Part shown: positions 11,355 to 21,775 of the stretch, in pieces
Layout of the letters: each line of letters starts with the position of its first letter
How positions within the stretch are numbered: the stretch's first letter is position 1
Origin: Chrysogorgia sp. JL179-B06
Taxonomy: Eukaryota; Cnidaria; Anthozoa; Scleralcyonacea; Chrysogorgiidae
NCBI GenBank assembly: GCA_035772405.1
Contig: JAYKKM010000001.1
Coordinates: 186,001 to 250,000, forward strand
Length of the DNA stretch: 64,000 nt
Reading direction: 5' to 3'
The notes under the pieces: model-generated
Told to the model about the DNA's origin: nothing
The model's database searches: none
What the model saw: the letters and a program-made list of their open reading frames with translations, nothing else
Made by a program: the position numbers and the translations under genes

Positions 11355-12471
11355 GGGTGGGATTACTGGGCAACCTAGAGAGAGACATTGGGCATGATTC
11401 AGCTAGGTGATCAGCACTACCACAAGAGAAACAAACAGTGCGGGCTAGACCAGTAAATTTATCGAGATAGAGTTGAAGGTCCCGCTCCCCCCAGTTAAGG
11501 GAAGGATTTTTGGCAGCTTTTCGCCGAAAATCTATGTCGTACGAATACCATGCAAGACCTCGAAATTTTCGGGCGGTAGAACGGATAATCTGCTGATAAG
11601 ACAATAATTGTGATGCCTTAAGGGGAAAACGAGAAACAACTACCGACGAGTAAATTGAAAAAGCAGTGAGCCATTTGTCCAAGGAATCAATTTTTAGTCT
11701 TTTAGAAGGACCCCGGGATTGGGTGGGAAGAGGAATTGTAACACTCGAACCATCAAATGAAATCGAAAAGGCAGAATGGGGGTGCAGGTCAACGTTCTCG
11801 GGTAAAAGTGACGCAAAATCGACGTACTCACCATTCAGGATTGACTGTGTCAGCTTCTTTGGCAAGTGGTTAGCAAGCGGTTGTTGGGAACTACTGGTAG
11901 GCAGATCTGCAGGACTGTGACTGTGAAGGGCGGCAATGGCGGGAACGGTGGAAAGCGATTCCAAGAGCTGGGAAACGTGAGACGGATTACCCAAAACGTT
12001 GGAGGACTGGTGGGGAAATGGCACGTCGGCTTGGCTCAGTTGGCTGCACGGAGTGGGTGGCTGTGCTTGTGCAATCCGTTGAGTTAATAGTGGTACTAAC
12101 TTATCTACCAAATCGCCAAGATCGAGGGATGACGGTGGAGAAGACTGCGTCGTTGGAGTCAAAATGGTGTTCTGGTCTGGTGGTGGCGTTGCTGTTGGCA
12201 CTGGGCGTGTAGCATTGTGCATTTGGAGTCGGTTCAACATCTCACGACGTGAACCAGTCAGAGGCAGGTGATGTTGAGCCAATAGGAGTTGTAACACTTC
12301 ACTAGACATATCTTCTAGTGAAGTTTCTGCGTTCTGGTTTGGTGGAACAATTGGTCTAGCAGGAGTTGGCGTGGAGCTTGAAACCGGCGTTGCTGAAGAA
12401 CTGGCTGCTCGTCGTGTTGGGCGAGCACGTCGGTTAGGAGTAGCCGAACGACCTCTTTTCTGTGCAGGCAT
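11185..12471 (-). CDS. Ngaro Gag-like protein with SAP-like domain and zinc knuckles
   Basis: 428 residues from ATG 12471, five bases from repeat A1. The basic N-terminus (RRARPTRR) is followed at about 55-86 by a SAP-like helix pair (VLQLLLAQHHLPLTGSRREM), a fold that usually binds DNA. A low-complexity Pro/Ser/Gln region follows, then the gag core (FRGLAWYSYDIDFRRKAAKN). At 347-360 is a CCHC knuckle (CFSCGSADHLAESC), then a CCCH-like finger (C380, C389, C394, H398) and a third Cys/His cluster. Gag would package element RNA; the SAP-like domain may tether the complex to chromatin (inference). No stops. Confidence 0.85.
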   Translation of the reverse strand: MPAQKRGRSATPNRRARPTRRAASSSATPVSSSTPTPARPIVPPNQNAETSLEDMSSEVLQLLLAQHHLPLTGSRREMLNRLQMHNATRPVPTATPPPDQNTILTPTTQSSPPSSLDLGDLVDKLVPLLTQRIAQAQPPTPCSQLSQADVPFPHQSSNVLGNPSHVSQLLESLSTVPAIAALHSHSPADLPTSSSQQPLANHLPKKLTQSILNGEYVDFASLLPENVDLHPHSAFSISFDGSSVTIPLPTQSRGPSKRLKIDSLDKWLTAFSIYSSVVVSRFPLKASQLLSYQQIIRSTARKFRGLAWYSYDIDFRRKAAKNPSLNWGERDLQLYLDKFTGLARTVCFSCGSADHLAESCPMSLSRLPSNPTHARSEQLCANFNRGKPCATQPCPFQHRCTNCGEFHSEYDTHCRRSTEEQSHKRKRK

Positions 12472-12475
12472 GGTT

Positions 12476-12809
12476 TAGAAAAAACTCCTGCTTAGATAAC
12501 GCTTTTCTTGTGAACTCTTGCTCTGGCTGTGACAGAATGATCACCGCCTCTTTTGCCGAATTCACTTATACCGTTGCCTCAAGGCGGAATGTTTTGGTAG
12601 GTATTATATTTTGATAAGAGTTTAGGTTTGGTTTAATCTATTTCTTAATCTGAGTACTAAAGTGGTTTTCATTGCTTATCTTGCTTTTGCACCTGAGAGT
12701 AATTTTATGTTTGCCATGTGGGAAACAGCGGCTGCTCCAGGCTAAGAGATTGTATTATCTCTCACTCCCTTTTATTAACCTTAATTTGTTCAATAACAAA
12801 TTTATAATT
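12476..12809 (-). repeat. Ngaro split direct repeat A1 (5' end)
   Basis: About 334 bp, nearly identical to A2 at 3576-3910. It forms the 5' end of the element and presumably holds its promoter. The outer boundary lies at TATAATT, where the two copies diverge. Confidence 0.85.
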
Positions 12810-12823
12810 TGTCTGAGAACAGA

Positions 12824-14158
12824 GTGACCCTCCACGCGAAAACGTACCTTAACGCTTTTCCGTTTAAACGGCCAAAAAAACGGACGGCGAACGGATGACA
12901 AACGGCTTGTAAAAGCGTTCGAACGGTTTCCAAAAACGTTCGAACGGTTTCGCAAACTAACTAAACGGTTAACAACAGGAGGTCGAACGGTTAATAACAG
13001 GCGTTCGAACGGATAATAACAGGCGTTCGAACGGTTGACCACAACTAACGGCTAACTAAACGGCTAACAAACCCGTTCGAACGGCTAACCAAACCGTTCG
13101 AACGGCTAAAGTGAAACCGTTCGAACGGCTAACGAAACCGTTTGAACAGTTAACAACTGTTCGAACGGCTAACGAAACCGTTTGAACGCTCTGTTAATAA
13201 TTTTAAACGTTTTATCAAACCATTCGAATGGAAAACTGTCAAATTTCATAGTTTTCCAGCAGCAGAAAAGTCCAGAGAACGCGGAGAAGTTTCGATCATG
13301 CTGTATTGCTGTAGCGGTTGTTCCGGAAGGACAGCTATGGGGATCATGCGAAAAATGTCAATTGCGCGTCAATAATCTTTATATAGACTACAGTAGTTGA
13401 AATCGTTCGAATGATATAAAATTATTTATTGTCACATTTTGCTTATAATTTTGCTTAGTTTTGCGTAAATGTTTGCTTATAAGGCGTTCGAACGCTTTGG
13501 GGAAGCCATTCGAACGCCGTTAGAACGGTTCAGTTAGCGATTAGGAATTGCGTCCAATGTATTTTAACCGTTCGGACGGCGAACTGAAACCGTTCGAACG
13601 GCGAACGGTTTCAGTTTTGACGAACGGTTAGTGACAGGCGTCTGTTTTCGAACGGTAGGGAAACGGCATTTTCATGCCGTTCAGTGTTCGCTAAAGCGTT
13701 TAACTGAAACCGTTCAATCGAGCCGTTAATCGGGTTTATATTGTATACACGAATTCAAACGCCGGATTATGACGAGAGCGAATGGTCAGTTATATGCGTA
13801 AGAATAAAGAGTTTGGTCGAACGCCAATGACAAGCCAACTATAGGCCGTGTGCGGCTTGACAGGTGTGAGAACACGGGAAGACATCTCTAACGTAATGCC
13901 TATGAGATTATATGTTTGTTGTTGCCAACACAGCCAGTTCGAGTTACACAGACTCACTTCATTTGACGAATTGCGGTTAATAACAGGCACCGAACGTTTA
14001 ATAACAGGCGTTCGAACGCTCTGTTAATAATTTTAAACGTTTTATCAAACCGTTCGAACGGCTTCTTAAAGCGTTCGAACGCTTACCAAACGGTAAGCGA
14101 ACGGTATTTTCATGCCGTTCGCTAAAGCGTTAAGGTACGTTATCGCGTGGAGGGTCAC
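12824..14158. mobile_element. Non-coding inverted-repeat element full of CGTTCGAACG palindromes
   Basis: Terminal inverted repeats of about 35 bp begin GTGACCCTCCACGCGA on both ends with one mismatch, followed by AACGTACCTTAACGCTTT. Inside, the 10-bp palindrome CGTTCGAACG or one-base variants recurs more than a dozen times, joined by GGCTAAC, GGTTAAC or GGTAATA linkers; 13205-13440 and 13740-13975 are different, unique-looking sequence. No coding capacity and no clear target duplication. Likely a non-autonomous DNA transposon (MITE-like) with an expanded internal repeat. Confidence 0.7.
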
Positions 14159-15421
14159 CAATGATCAAAAGGGAAATGAAATCTACATTTCAATTCTGTT
14201 TCATTTGACTTTTTCCTAAGACAATAGCTTGTACTACAACGAGTGTGTCGTTCTTTGAGGCGAATTGAAGAAATTTTGTTGAACAACCCCCTCATTTTAC
14301 AATGAACCCTGTTTCCCTCGACATTCGCAACTTTATTAAACTGGTTCACCACATCGATAAATGAACTCTGAATATATAAACAAACTTACAGATATAATCA
14401 CTTTATGTACTGAAAATTTCGGGTAAAACACTTTAAGACAACACTTTAAGACACATCTTATTCTTTGAGGCGAATTGAAGAAATTTTGTTGAACAACCAT
14501 CTTATTCTTTGAGGCGAATTGAAGAAATTTTGTTGAACAACCCCCTCATTTTACAAACGAACTTGAATAATTAATGAGCCCCCTGGAAATAGACCGACTA
14601 AAGCCAGTTTGACATCATGTCGACTATACATAACTCGGCCGGGGACTGGACACGAAAACGCAAGAACGTCATGACGGGTCGGCAGCAATTATAAGACAAT
14701 GATTTTTAAAGGTAGAATAGATATAAACCCCATCCAGATCGCTATATAATCCGCCTGGTGGTGGTGACATACCAATCACATATACATGTAATGCTGGAAT
14801 CAAATAACAAAAGGCTTTTAGCCGGACAAAAGCTATGCCTATGTTCTTGTATGTTTATATGAAAAAGTGTATCGAAGAGGGAACAGCATTTAGCATAGTT
14901 TTAAGTTCTGAAACAACATCAAAACGCTATAATTACATGTTAAGTATAATCAGTGAAATCACGATACAGTTATACAGTTGACAATGAACAATAGAGATTA
15001 TGCTATGCATGTATTTGAAGGCCTATGACTTCCGTTTAAGACAATCACTTCTCTCTTTCGAAATATATAATCTAAATTCTTGTCAAAAATTAGTTTTTGG
15101 ATGTTAGAAAATACCAAAGTTTTCCAATAATGTAAAATTAATTAGCAAATAATAAAAAGTTATTGTCAAAAATAAAGCCAAACGCATCGCTCTTATAGAC
15201 TTTGAGTGTTAATTGGCCATATTGACCACAAAGAAGCGAGTATTGATCCTGACAATGCATGCCTGACAACAATGTGTTGTAGTCTTACGTCTTAGTGCGC
15301 ACCCCGACTGTGAATGAATTATCTAATATACCCGCTGTCTTAAATCTATTCATTGTCGCTTTCGTGTTGTTGGTGTAAGACTTCTGTGCAGCTGTGCTCC
15401 CCCAAAAAAACCTAGCTCGTT
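14159..15421. other. Unassigned AT-rich sequence
   Basis: Apart from the three 45-bp repeats, no gene, RNA or element boundary was recognised. It may be host intergenic sequence. Confidence 0.4.
14240..14550. repeat. Three copies of a 45-bp direct repeat
   Basis: TTCTTTGAGGCGAATTGAAG plus the next 25 bases (AAATTTTGTTGAACAACC and flank) occurs at about 14243, 14459 and 14510. The first and third also share the following CCCTCATTTTACAA, suggesting a local duplication. Confidence 0.75.
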
Positions 15422-15430
15422 TTGATCGAA

Positions 15431-15645
15431 ATGAGTCAAATGACTACACCCTCACCAAAGAAATCGCTGTCTGTTCGTGGTGACAGCGCTGGCCGTCGTA
15501 CCCTGCACGTCAAAATAAGCCAAGGGAAATATAAATCGTTATCAAACTTTTATTTTGAAATAAAATGTTTTGTGGATTTTGGGCACAGCTTGCTCCGATA
15601 CAGTGGCTTTCTCCTGGATGTCGAGCGTATCGACGGAGTGAGAAT
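15431..15645 (+). CDS. Exon-like open frame with a strong splice donor (unidentified)
   Basis: From ATG 15431 the frame encodes a basic Ser/Thr-rich start and then a compact segment (SLSNFYFEIKCFVDFGHSLL). It runs to a consensus donor GTAAGT at 15646. It could be the first coding exon of a host or transposon gene; the next exon was not found, and the long-TIR element begins less than 200 bp downstream. Family not recognised; it may be fortuitous. Confidence 0.3.
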
Positions 15646-15822
15646 GTAAGTATTCTCTATTTTGGTGTATTCTTGATTAATTGTTAAAGATCACTTGATT
15701 AATATAGTTAAAGATTCCACTGACTGCAGTATTTTCGTTAATGTAATGTATGTAATGATTTTACAACAGGGAGTGCTACGTATTGAGCTGATGCGAAGAG
15801 TGGCAAACAAAAAAAGCTGCGG

Positions 15823-18509
15823 TTATAATTCACCACTTGCACGCTGGCAAGCACGTGTAGTTATCACGCGGTTAAAATGTAAACAAATACGAAAGTTCGT
15901 ACAATCGTCCGCAATGGCTGATAGTTCCGCAATAGCTAAATATCTCAACCCAAAGCTTTTACGTTTCGTTTTACGTGAACAAACTATAAAAGTAAATACG
16001 AATCGCGGTTTTATATCTCTAAATCATGTTCTGGTTCAAACGATTAAGAATTTTATTAGATTTATAAGTCATCGAAGGCACGCGCACGCGAAGCTGCGAA
16101 TTTCCTTGTGGCTGTGTTGTACGTTTTAGTTTGACATTGCATATGTATTTCCCTTACGTTAAGGAAGGAATTATCATCGAATTGGTTAGATTAACAGCTG
16201 CGTCCACTCTTCTTGCATAGAAACGCATAAATTGAAACTGTAAAGTAATATGAATCTCGAACTTGTGTCTGTGAGCATATACGCGCTACGTAACCTGATA
16301 TAAAATTGTCTCGCGTAAAATCAAATGATAAGTTCCAATCAATAAGCATCCGAGAGCTACAAAAATACTAAGCTGATCGTGGTGTATCTGTAAGTGAGCA
16401 TTTGTAGTCTGCTTTGATACATAATATAGCTGCCTCGGTAGAAAATATATGGGGCGATATACTAACTTGACTCAAATTTCGAATAGGATGACCAAGAAAG
16501 ATGTCTGAAGCAACGATATTTATTTATTTATGGTATGAAAACAGCACATAAATTCATTCATGCATGTTATAGAGAAAAACAAATAAATAGAACTAAATTA
16601 AAGAAATAATATACATTTATTAATAATAAAGGAAAACGCATTATTGAACTATAGAATTGCAAAAGAAATATTAACCTTTGAATTGCGGTGGATGGTATTT
16701 CTTGGATCGTTCAACAGACCATGAATATCTATAAGTTCAACGTTAGTCTCAATAGCAAATTTTTATACATCAGATATAAAGTTTAATCTCATTATTAAAA
16801 CATGACAAGGGCAGCGTGAGACGATTTTGTCGGTGTTGTATTGTGTAAAAGACAAGTCTTACAAGACATCATAGACATGTTTGGTTTCGGCAACAGGTGA
16901 AGTTCGGGGTGAAATAGATTGTTGATCAGTTTTCTCTGTATTAGTAGTCTTCCTCACATGGGCCTCTTTCATTTACAGCCTGTGGTAGTGAATTCTGTTG
17001 GATCTTCTCTCGCTAAAATAGAGCAAGCCCTGTGGTAGTGAATTCATTTCTGTAGGATCTTCTCTCGCTAAAATAGGGCAAGCTGTGCACAAGTGATAGG
17101 TTGTCTTCTGATCTTTGAATATTTTGATTCCTCATATAAGTCTATGAGGATGTGCTGTTTGTTAGTTTGAAACGCTTATCTTATTAATCATTATGGTAGT
17201 CAGCATGAATGGGACCTTTCATGCTTTAGTGCTTCTTTGTTTGTTACGGAAATGCCTCTAGGGTAATATGTAGTTTGTGACAATTTGTGGACATTGTTAG
17301 TATAGTCAAGACTGTGTTACAGTATATAGACGCGACAAAGTTAAGGGACTTTTACTGCTACAAATCGCTACCCGATCAATCGCTACTTGGTACAAGTGTA
17401 AACCAAAGTAAGTTCATTTAATCCTGTATGTATAATCGTAAATTTATCGTTAGTATTACTCAGTATCTGCATGCGTAAGAACTATTAACCTTTAGCTAAT
17501 CGGTAGTTCTATTTCACTGTCGTGTTTCAGTTCGAACCTACACTGCTGCAATCCTCTACACTGCTATATTCGTCTACGTATAACTGCAATCGTCCTACAA
17601 TTAATTCCTACTGCTACATTCCGCTTTTGTGTGAATTCTAATCATCTTGAACATTTTGTGATCAACTGTTCTTTGTTAATTAAAGAGTTATTCATTTGTG
17701 TTGAGTTCGAAATTCTATTTGTACCATCTCTACCCCTGTTACTCGTTGGAAATTGGATTCGGCAACCCAGGAGTTACACTGTTTTCATGTCATAAATAAA
17801 TAAATAAATATCGACGGATCGTTGCTTCAGACATCTTTCTTGGTCATCCTATTCGAAATTTGAGTCAAGCAGCTATATGTATGAAACAGACTTCAAATGC
17901 TCACTTGCAGATACACCACGATCAGCTTAGTATTTTTGTAGCTCTCGGATGCTCATTGATTGGAACTAAGTTATCATTTGATTTTACGCGAGACATTTTT
18001 ATATCAGGTTACGTAGCGCGTGTATATGCACACAGACACAAGTTCAAGATTCATATTACTTTACATGCAGTTTCAATTTATGCGTTTCTATGCAGGAAGA
18101 GTGGACGCAGCTGTTAATCTAACCAATTCGATGATAATTCCTTCCTTAACGTAAGGGAAATACATATGCAATGTCAAACTAAAACGCACAACACAGCCAC
18201 AAGGAAATTCGCGGCTTCGCGTGTGCGTGCCTTCGATGACTTATAAATCTAATAAAATTCTTAATCGTTTGAACCAGAACATGATTTAGAGATATAAAAC
18301 CGCGTTTCGTATTTACTTTTATAGTTTGTTCACGTAAAACGAAACGTAAAAGCTTTGGGTTGAGATATTTAACAATAAATGAACACTTTCAGCACTATCC
18401 GCTATTGCGGAACTATCAGCCATTGCGGACGTACGAACTTTCGTATTTGTTTACATTTTAACCACGTGATAACTACACGTGCTTGCCAGCGTGCAAGTGG
18501 TGATTATAA
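15823..18509. mobile_element. Element with long (about 730 bp) terminal inverted repeats
   Basis: 15823-16551 and 17777-18509 are inverted copies with a few indels, including an extra block of about 30 bp in the left arm near 16437. Ends read TTATAATTCACCACTTGC and, inverted, TTATAATCACCACTTGC. The 1.2-kb centre has no convincing gene. TTATAA at both ends could be part of the terminus or a duplicated target. The superfamily is unclear; long TIRs recall MULE or fold-back elements. Both arms carry a TTTATTTA tract at their inner edge. Confidence 0.75.
16552..17776. other. Non-coding centre of the long-TIR element
   Basis: No open frame of note. A direct repeat of about 60 bp containing CTGTGGTAGTGAATTC and GGATCTTCTCTCGCTAAAAT occurs twice between 16978 and 17083. 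Otherwise nothing recognised. Confidence 0.5.
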
Positions 18510-19389
18510 TTGGAGGGCTGAAGGATAACGTGGACATGGTAACCTATGTTCTAAACGAAAACGTCCAGGTATAACTTTAAACATTGATTTTTTTATACTA
18601 GTAATGTAGAACTAAGAAAATGAAAAGAATATATAAAATGCCGTTAGACCAAAACTTGAAATTTAAGCAAAACATGTGGCTTCGTGTTTTCATTTTTAAG
18701 TTTGGACAGTGATCCGTATAACGGGTTTACTTATTTTCATGTGGTGGATTAAACACTGTATTATACGCCGCTTACGTAGGCCACAACTCACAAACTGCTG
18801 GTATCTCGCATTGACAACTAGAACTCATGAAGACTGAAACTCTGCCGTAATTTTAGACATTCCACATCATTTTGACAACATCCGAAAGTCAACAATTGTC
18901 GAGTCGAATGTCAATCAGTAAATTGAGTGCATTCATTCGCCACCTTGAGATATGTAACAGCATGGTAACAGCTTGTGTTAGCCAGCTGCGTCTTTAAATC
19001 TCTCTTTGCGGATTACCGACAAAAATACACAGGGAAGAAAAAAATGTGTCGCAACAATTATTTAGTCTAGCGACTTTTAACATTTTATTAGACGATATAT
19101 TAATGACTTTCTGCAACGGACCATATGGTCTAACGTAATAAAAATCCACTTTGTCGGTTGTCAGCTCCCCCTGGGTATTATTGAGTCTGGACTATTTCAA
19201 CTTTTCTTTTATTGACCACAGCAACCACAACAGAGCAGCACAAAACTAGCACATGTAACCACGGTAAACTAAACCAAGTTTATCAAACGTTACGGCCAAG
19301 TTTATCAAACGTTAAACATTTAGGTAATTATAGTTATAACTAGATATGTTGATCATACTAGTAGGATATAAGATATCGAGTTTGTAACT
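18510..19389. other. No recognised feature
   Basis: No coding sequence, RNA or clear repeat seen. The sequence CGTTACGGCCAAGTTTATCA at about 19286-19305 sits in a short local duplication (AAGTTTATCAAACGTTA twice). Confidence 0.4.
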
Positions 19390-19439
19390 AAGTTAACTAT
19401 CTAGTCGTTCAGATTGTTTGAGTAAGGCCCGGTATTGCA

Positions 19440-19620
19440 GAATATACACTATATACACGTTACGTATATAGTGTATATATATACAGAAATATATGTATAT
19501 TGTGTATATGTATACACTGTATACATGTTGGGTATATTGTGTATATTCCCCATGTATATTTATATACACTTTATACCAGTAGTATACGTATAAAGTGTAT
19601 ATAGTGTATATAGTGTACAA
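19440..19620. repeat. Degenerate TATAGTGTATA tandem repeat
   Basis: Imperfect repeats of TATACACTATATACAC and its complement, palindromic in character. The same motif continues around both flanks of the hAT-like element (19745-19867 and 26540-26715), so this was one repeat field before that insertion. Confidence 0.75.
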
Positions 19621-19639
19621 ATGCGTCGTGTTTGAAGCC

Positions 19640-19743
19640 GTTTAATAAACTCGCAGCACGTGTTTTATCAGATCTAAAACACTCGGGCTACGCCCTCGTG
19701 TTTTATTTATATCTGATAAAACACTGCTGCTCGTTTATTAAAC
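19640..19743. repeat. 104-bp fold-back (MITE-like hairpin)
   Basis: Arms GTTTAATAAACTCGCAGCAC and its near-complement at the right end, with TGTTTTATCAGATCTAAAAC inside. The apex is at CTCGGGCTACGCCCTCG. Imperfect stem of about 50 bp. No coding capacity. Confidence 0.75.
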
Positions 19744-19744
19744 A

Positions 19745-19859
19745 ATACGTAACTATACACTATATACACAATATACACTATACAGACTAGAGGTTGTTGA
19801 AAAGTGATAATATACAGTATATACAGTTTTGACTATAGACCCGGTATATTGTGTATATA
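19745..19859. repeat. Repeat copy flanking hAT-like element (left)
   Basis: Contains ACAGACTAGAGGTTGTTGAA and CAGTATATACAGTTTTGAC. The same order of motifs is found at 26548-26650, so the hAT-like element separates two copies of a tandem unit of about 115 bp. Confidence 0.65.
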
Positions 19860-20194
19860 GTGTATATCAGGGGCGGATCCAGGAATTTTTTAGGGTACGG
19901 CAAAACACGGAAGTGGCGCATTTTAGGGGGGCCCGGGGACATTCCCCCCGGAAAATTTTTGAAATTTGACTCCCTGAAATGGCATTTCCCGCATTCTGGC
20001 AAGATTTTTTAGAAAAATCTTACAGTTCTAATTTGCGTTTTTTATACCACATTTTACGATTTTTAAAAAAAATTGTGCAGGAAATCGATCACCGAACAAT
20101 ACACAAGGAAGACAATAAACACCATCATGAATGGGTGAATAGCATAACCAAGGATACAATTTCAACCAATTTAGGCGAAAACTTCTACCATCTG

Positions 20195-21775
20195 TTATGG
20201 GAAAATGGAAGGTATTACCGGTACAAAAATATTTTTTATCAGTACTCCAAGTTCCACATTAGTCATGTTCTTGGCTTTTTCTCTGTAATGTGCAACATCA
20301 TACTCGTGCACAAAATCAACCGGAGGAGTTGTCGCACTATCACCACTTACTTCTGTTGATGGACCGGGAATAATTGGTGCATGTATTGTCTGGGCGGGGA
20401 GAGACCCAGACTGACTTACCTCGGTTGATGAGTCAGGAAGACTGGGTTTAGCTGAGAGGGAAGAAAAATTAATCCTTGACTGATAGGATTTTTTAGACTG
20501 CAGATGGGGGATGACTTTTTGTGAAGGAAGTTTTCTCTTTAAACCACCAGCTTGCTTGTTGTGAAATACAATAGGGACAAAATGGTTAGGTTGAAATGCA
20601 TTACATGATTCCACAATACCATGAAAGCAAAACAAGACATGTATATCGGCTACAGGTTTTGTAGGCGGGCAAGGTTCTACTTCACCATTAAAAAGCAATT
20701 TATACTTCTCTTCCCCACAATCAGGATAATAAGAAAAAATATTTGTCTTTGTGACTGAAGCTAAAGCAAAAATACATAATAAACTACACCATGTCTTCTC
20801 AAAACAATTTAAAATAGCTTCTTTCTTCACAAGCTCACATCCAGAAAGGTCAGAATCAACTGCACCAGCTGACACAGACATGGGCAAAAGGTTTTTAAAA
20901 CTATGAGAGATTTTTACTCCATGTTTCGTATAGGTAGACAAAAAATATGGGTGCTGAGAATAATATTCTGCTTTCAGATATAACTCAATAGATGTTAAAA
21001 GGCGAAGATCTCTAACAATAGAATTATTACCTACCAGAGCCAAGGAAAGAGAGCTGTATAAGCAATTCCCAGATGCTTGGGAGCTATATAAATGAGGTAG
21101 CAAAACACCAATTCAGATTCAATGAGAATATTATTTTATAGTTTATATTTATTTTATAATTTATAGAGAAAATTCAATCCAAAGCAATCGGGCGATAAAT
21201 AAATTGTTAAAATTGTATTGTTCTACTTCTACCAAGTCAATATTCAACATTATCGAATAAAACAGTGAATTATCTATAAGAAAGCGTGGGCATTGGGCCA
21301 TGGCAAATCGCCATTAAAATGCTAATCGCTTTTATCATTATGCTGATATTTAGGTATATTCATATTATGCATTATGCAAATAATATTCGACGATATGCAC
21401 GTATTTAAATAATTGACGCTTCTTAATGCCAAACAATTTAGTATATTAGCACATTACTCACCTTAAAGCAATATAATTCTTCCATTTCCTCCTTTCTGCA
21501 CTGTCCCTCGCTGTCTTCGGGATGTATGTCTCTGCGTCGAAATCCCTGTACACTGTTTTACCTACCTGGGCCGAAATCTCTTCACCAGTTAAATATGTAC
21601 TTGGAAGAGCTTTCGACAGATCGTTGAATAAGTCGTTCAGCAACTTGTCGTTTCCACTCTGTAGAGCATTTTCTACAAGTTTTGCGACGTAGAAAATAAT
21701 GGCGGATGTCTGTGTGTCTACTCGCTCTGCAAATTGTCCTCGTTTAAGTTTAGAACAAATAAACATGAAAGCCAT
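20195..21775 (-). CDS. OTU-like (vertnin-like) cysteine-protease-fold protein, two exons
   Basis: Exon 1 (about 21775-21465) ends at a strong donor GTGAGT. Exon 2 (about 21084-20195) follows an acceptor ending TATATAG, and the codon phases match. Exon 2 begins with an OTU-type nucleophile motif, SQASGNCLYSSLSLAL, and later has the matching His box, PNHFVPIVF; both catalytic residues are present. The C-terminal 120 residues are Ser/Pro-rich and disordered. OTU enzymes cleave ubiquitin; transposon-borne versions are known but their role is unclear. The 5' end is uncertain because the nested retrotransposon starts near 21.7 kb. Activity is not demonstrated. Confidence 0.6.

Noticed and set aside
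15695..16129. 144-codon frame spanning the left arm of the long-TIR element
   Set aside because: It crosses the element boundary, is rich in rare patterns, and is not maintained in the mirror arm.
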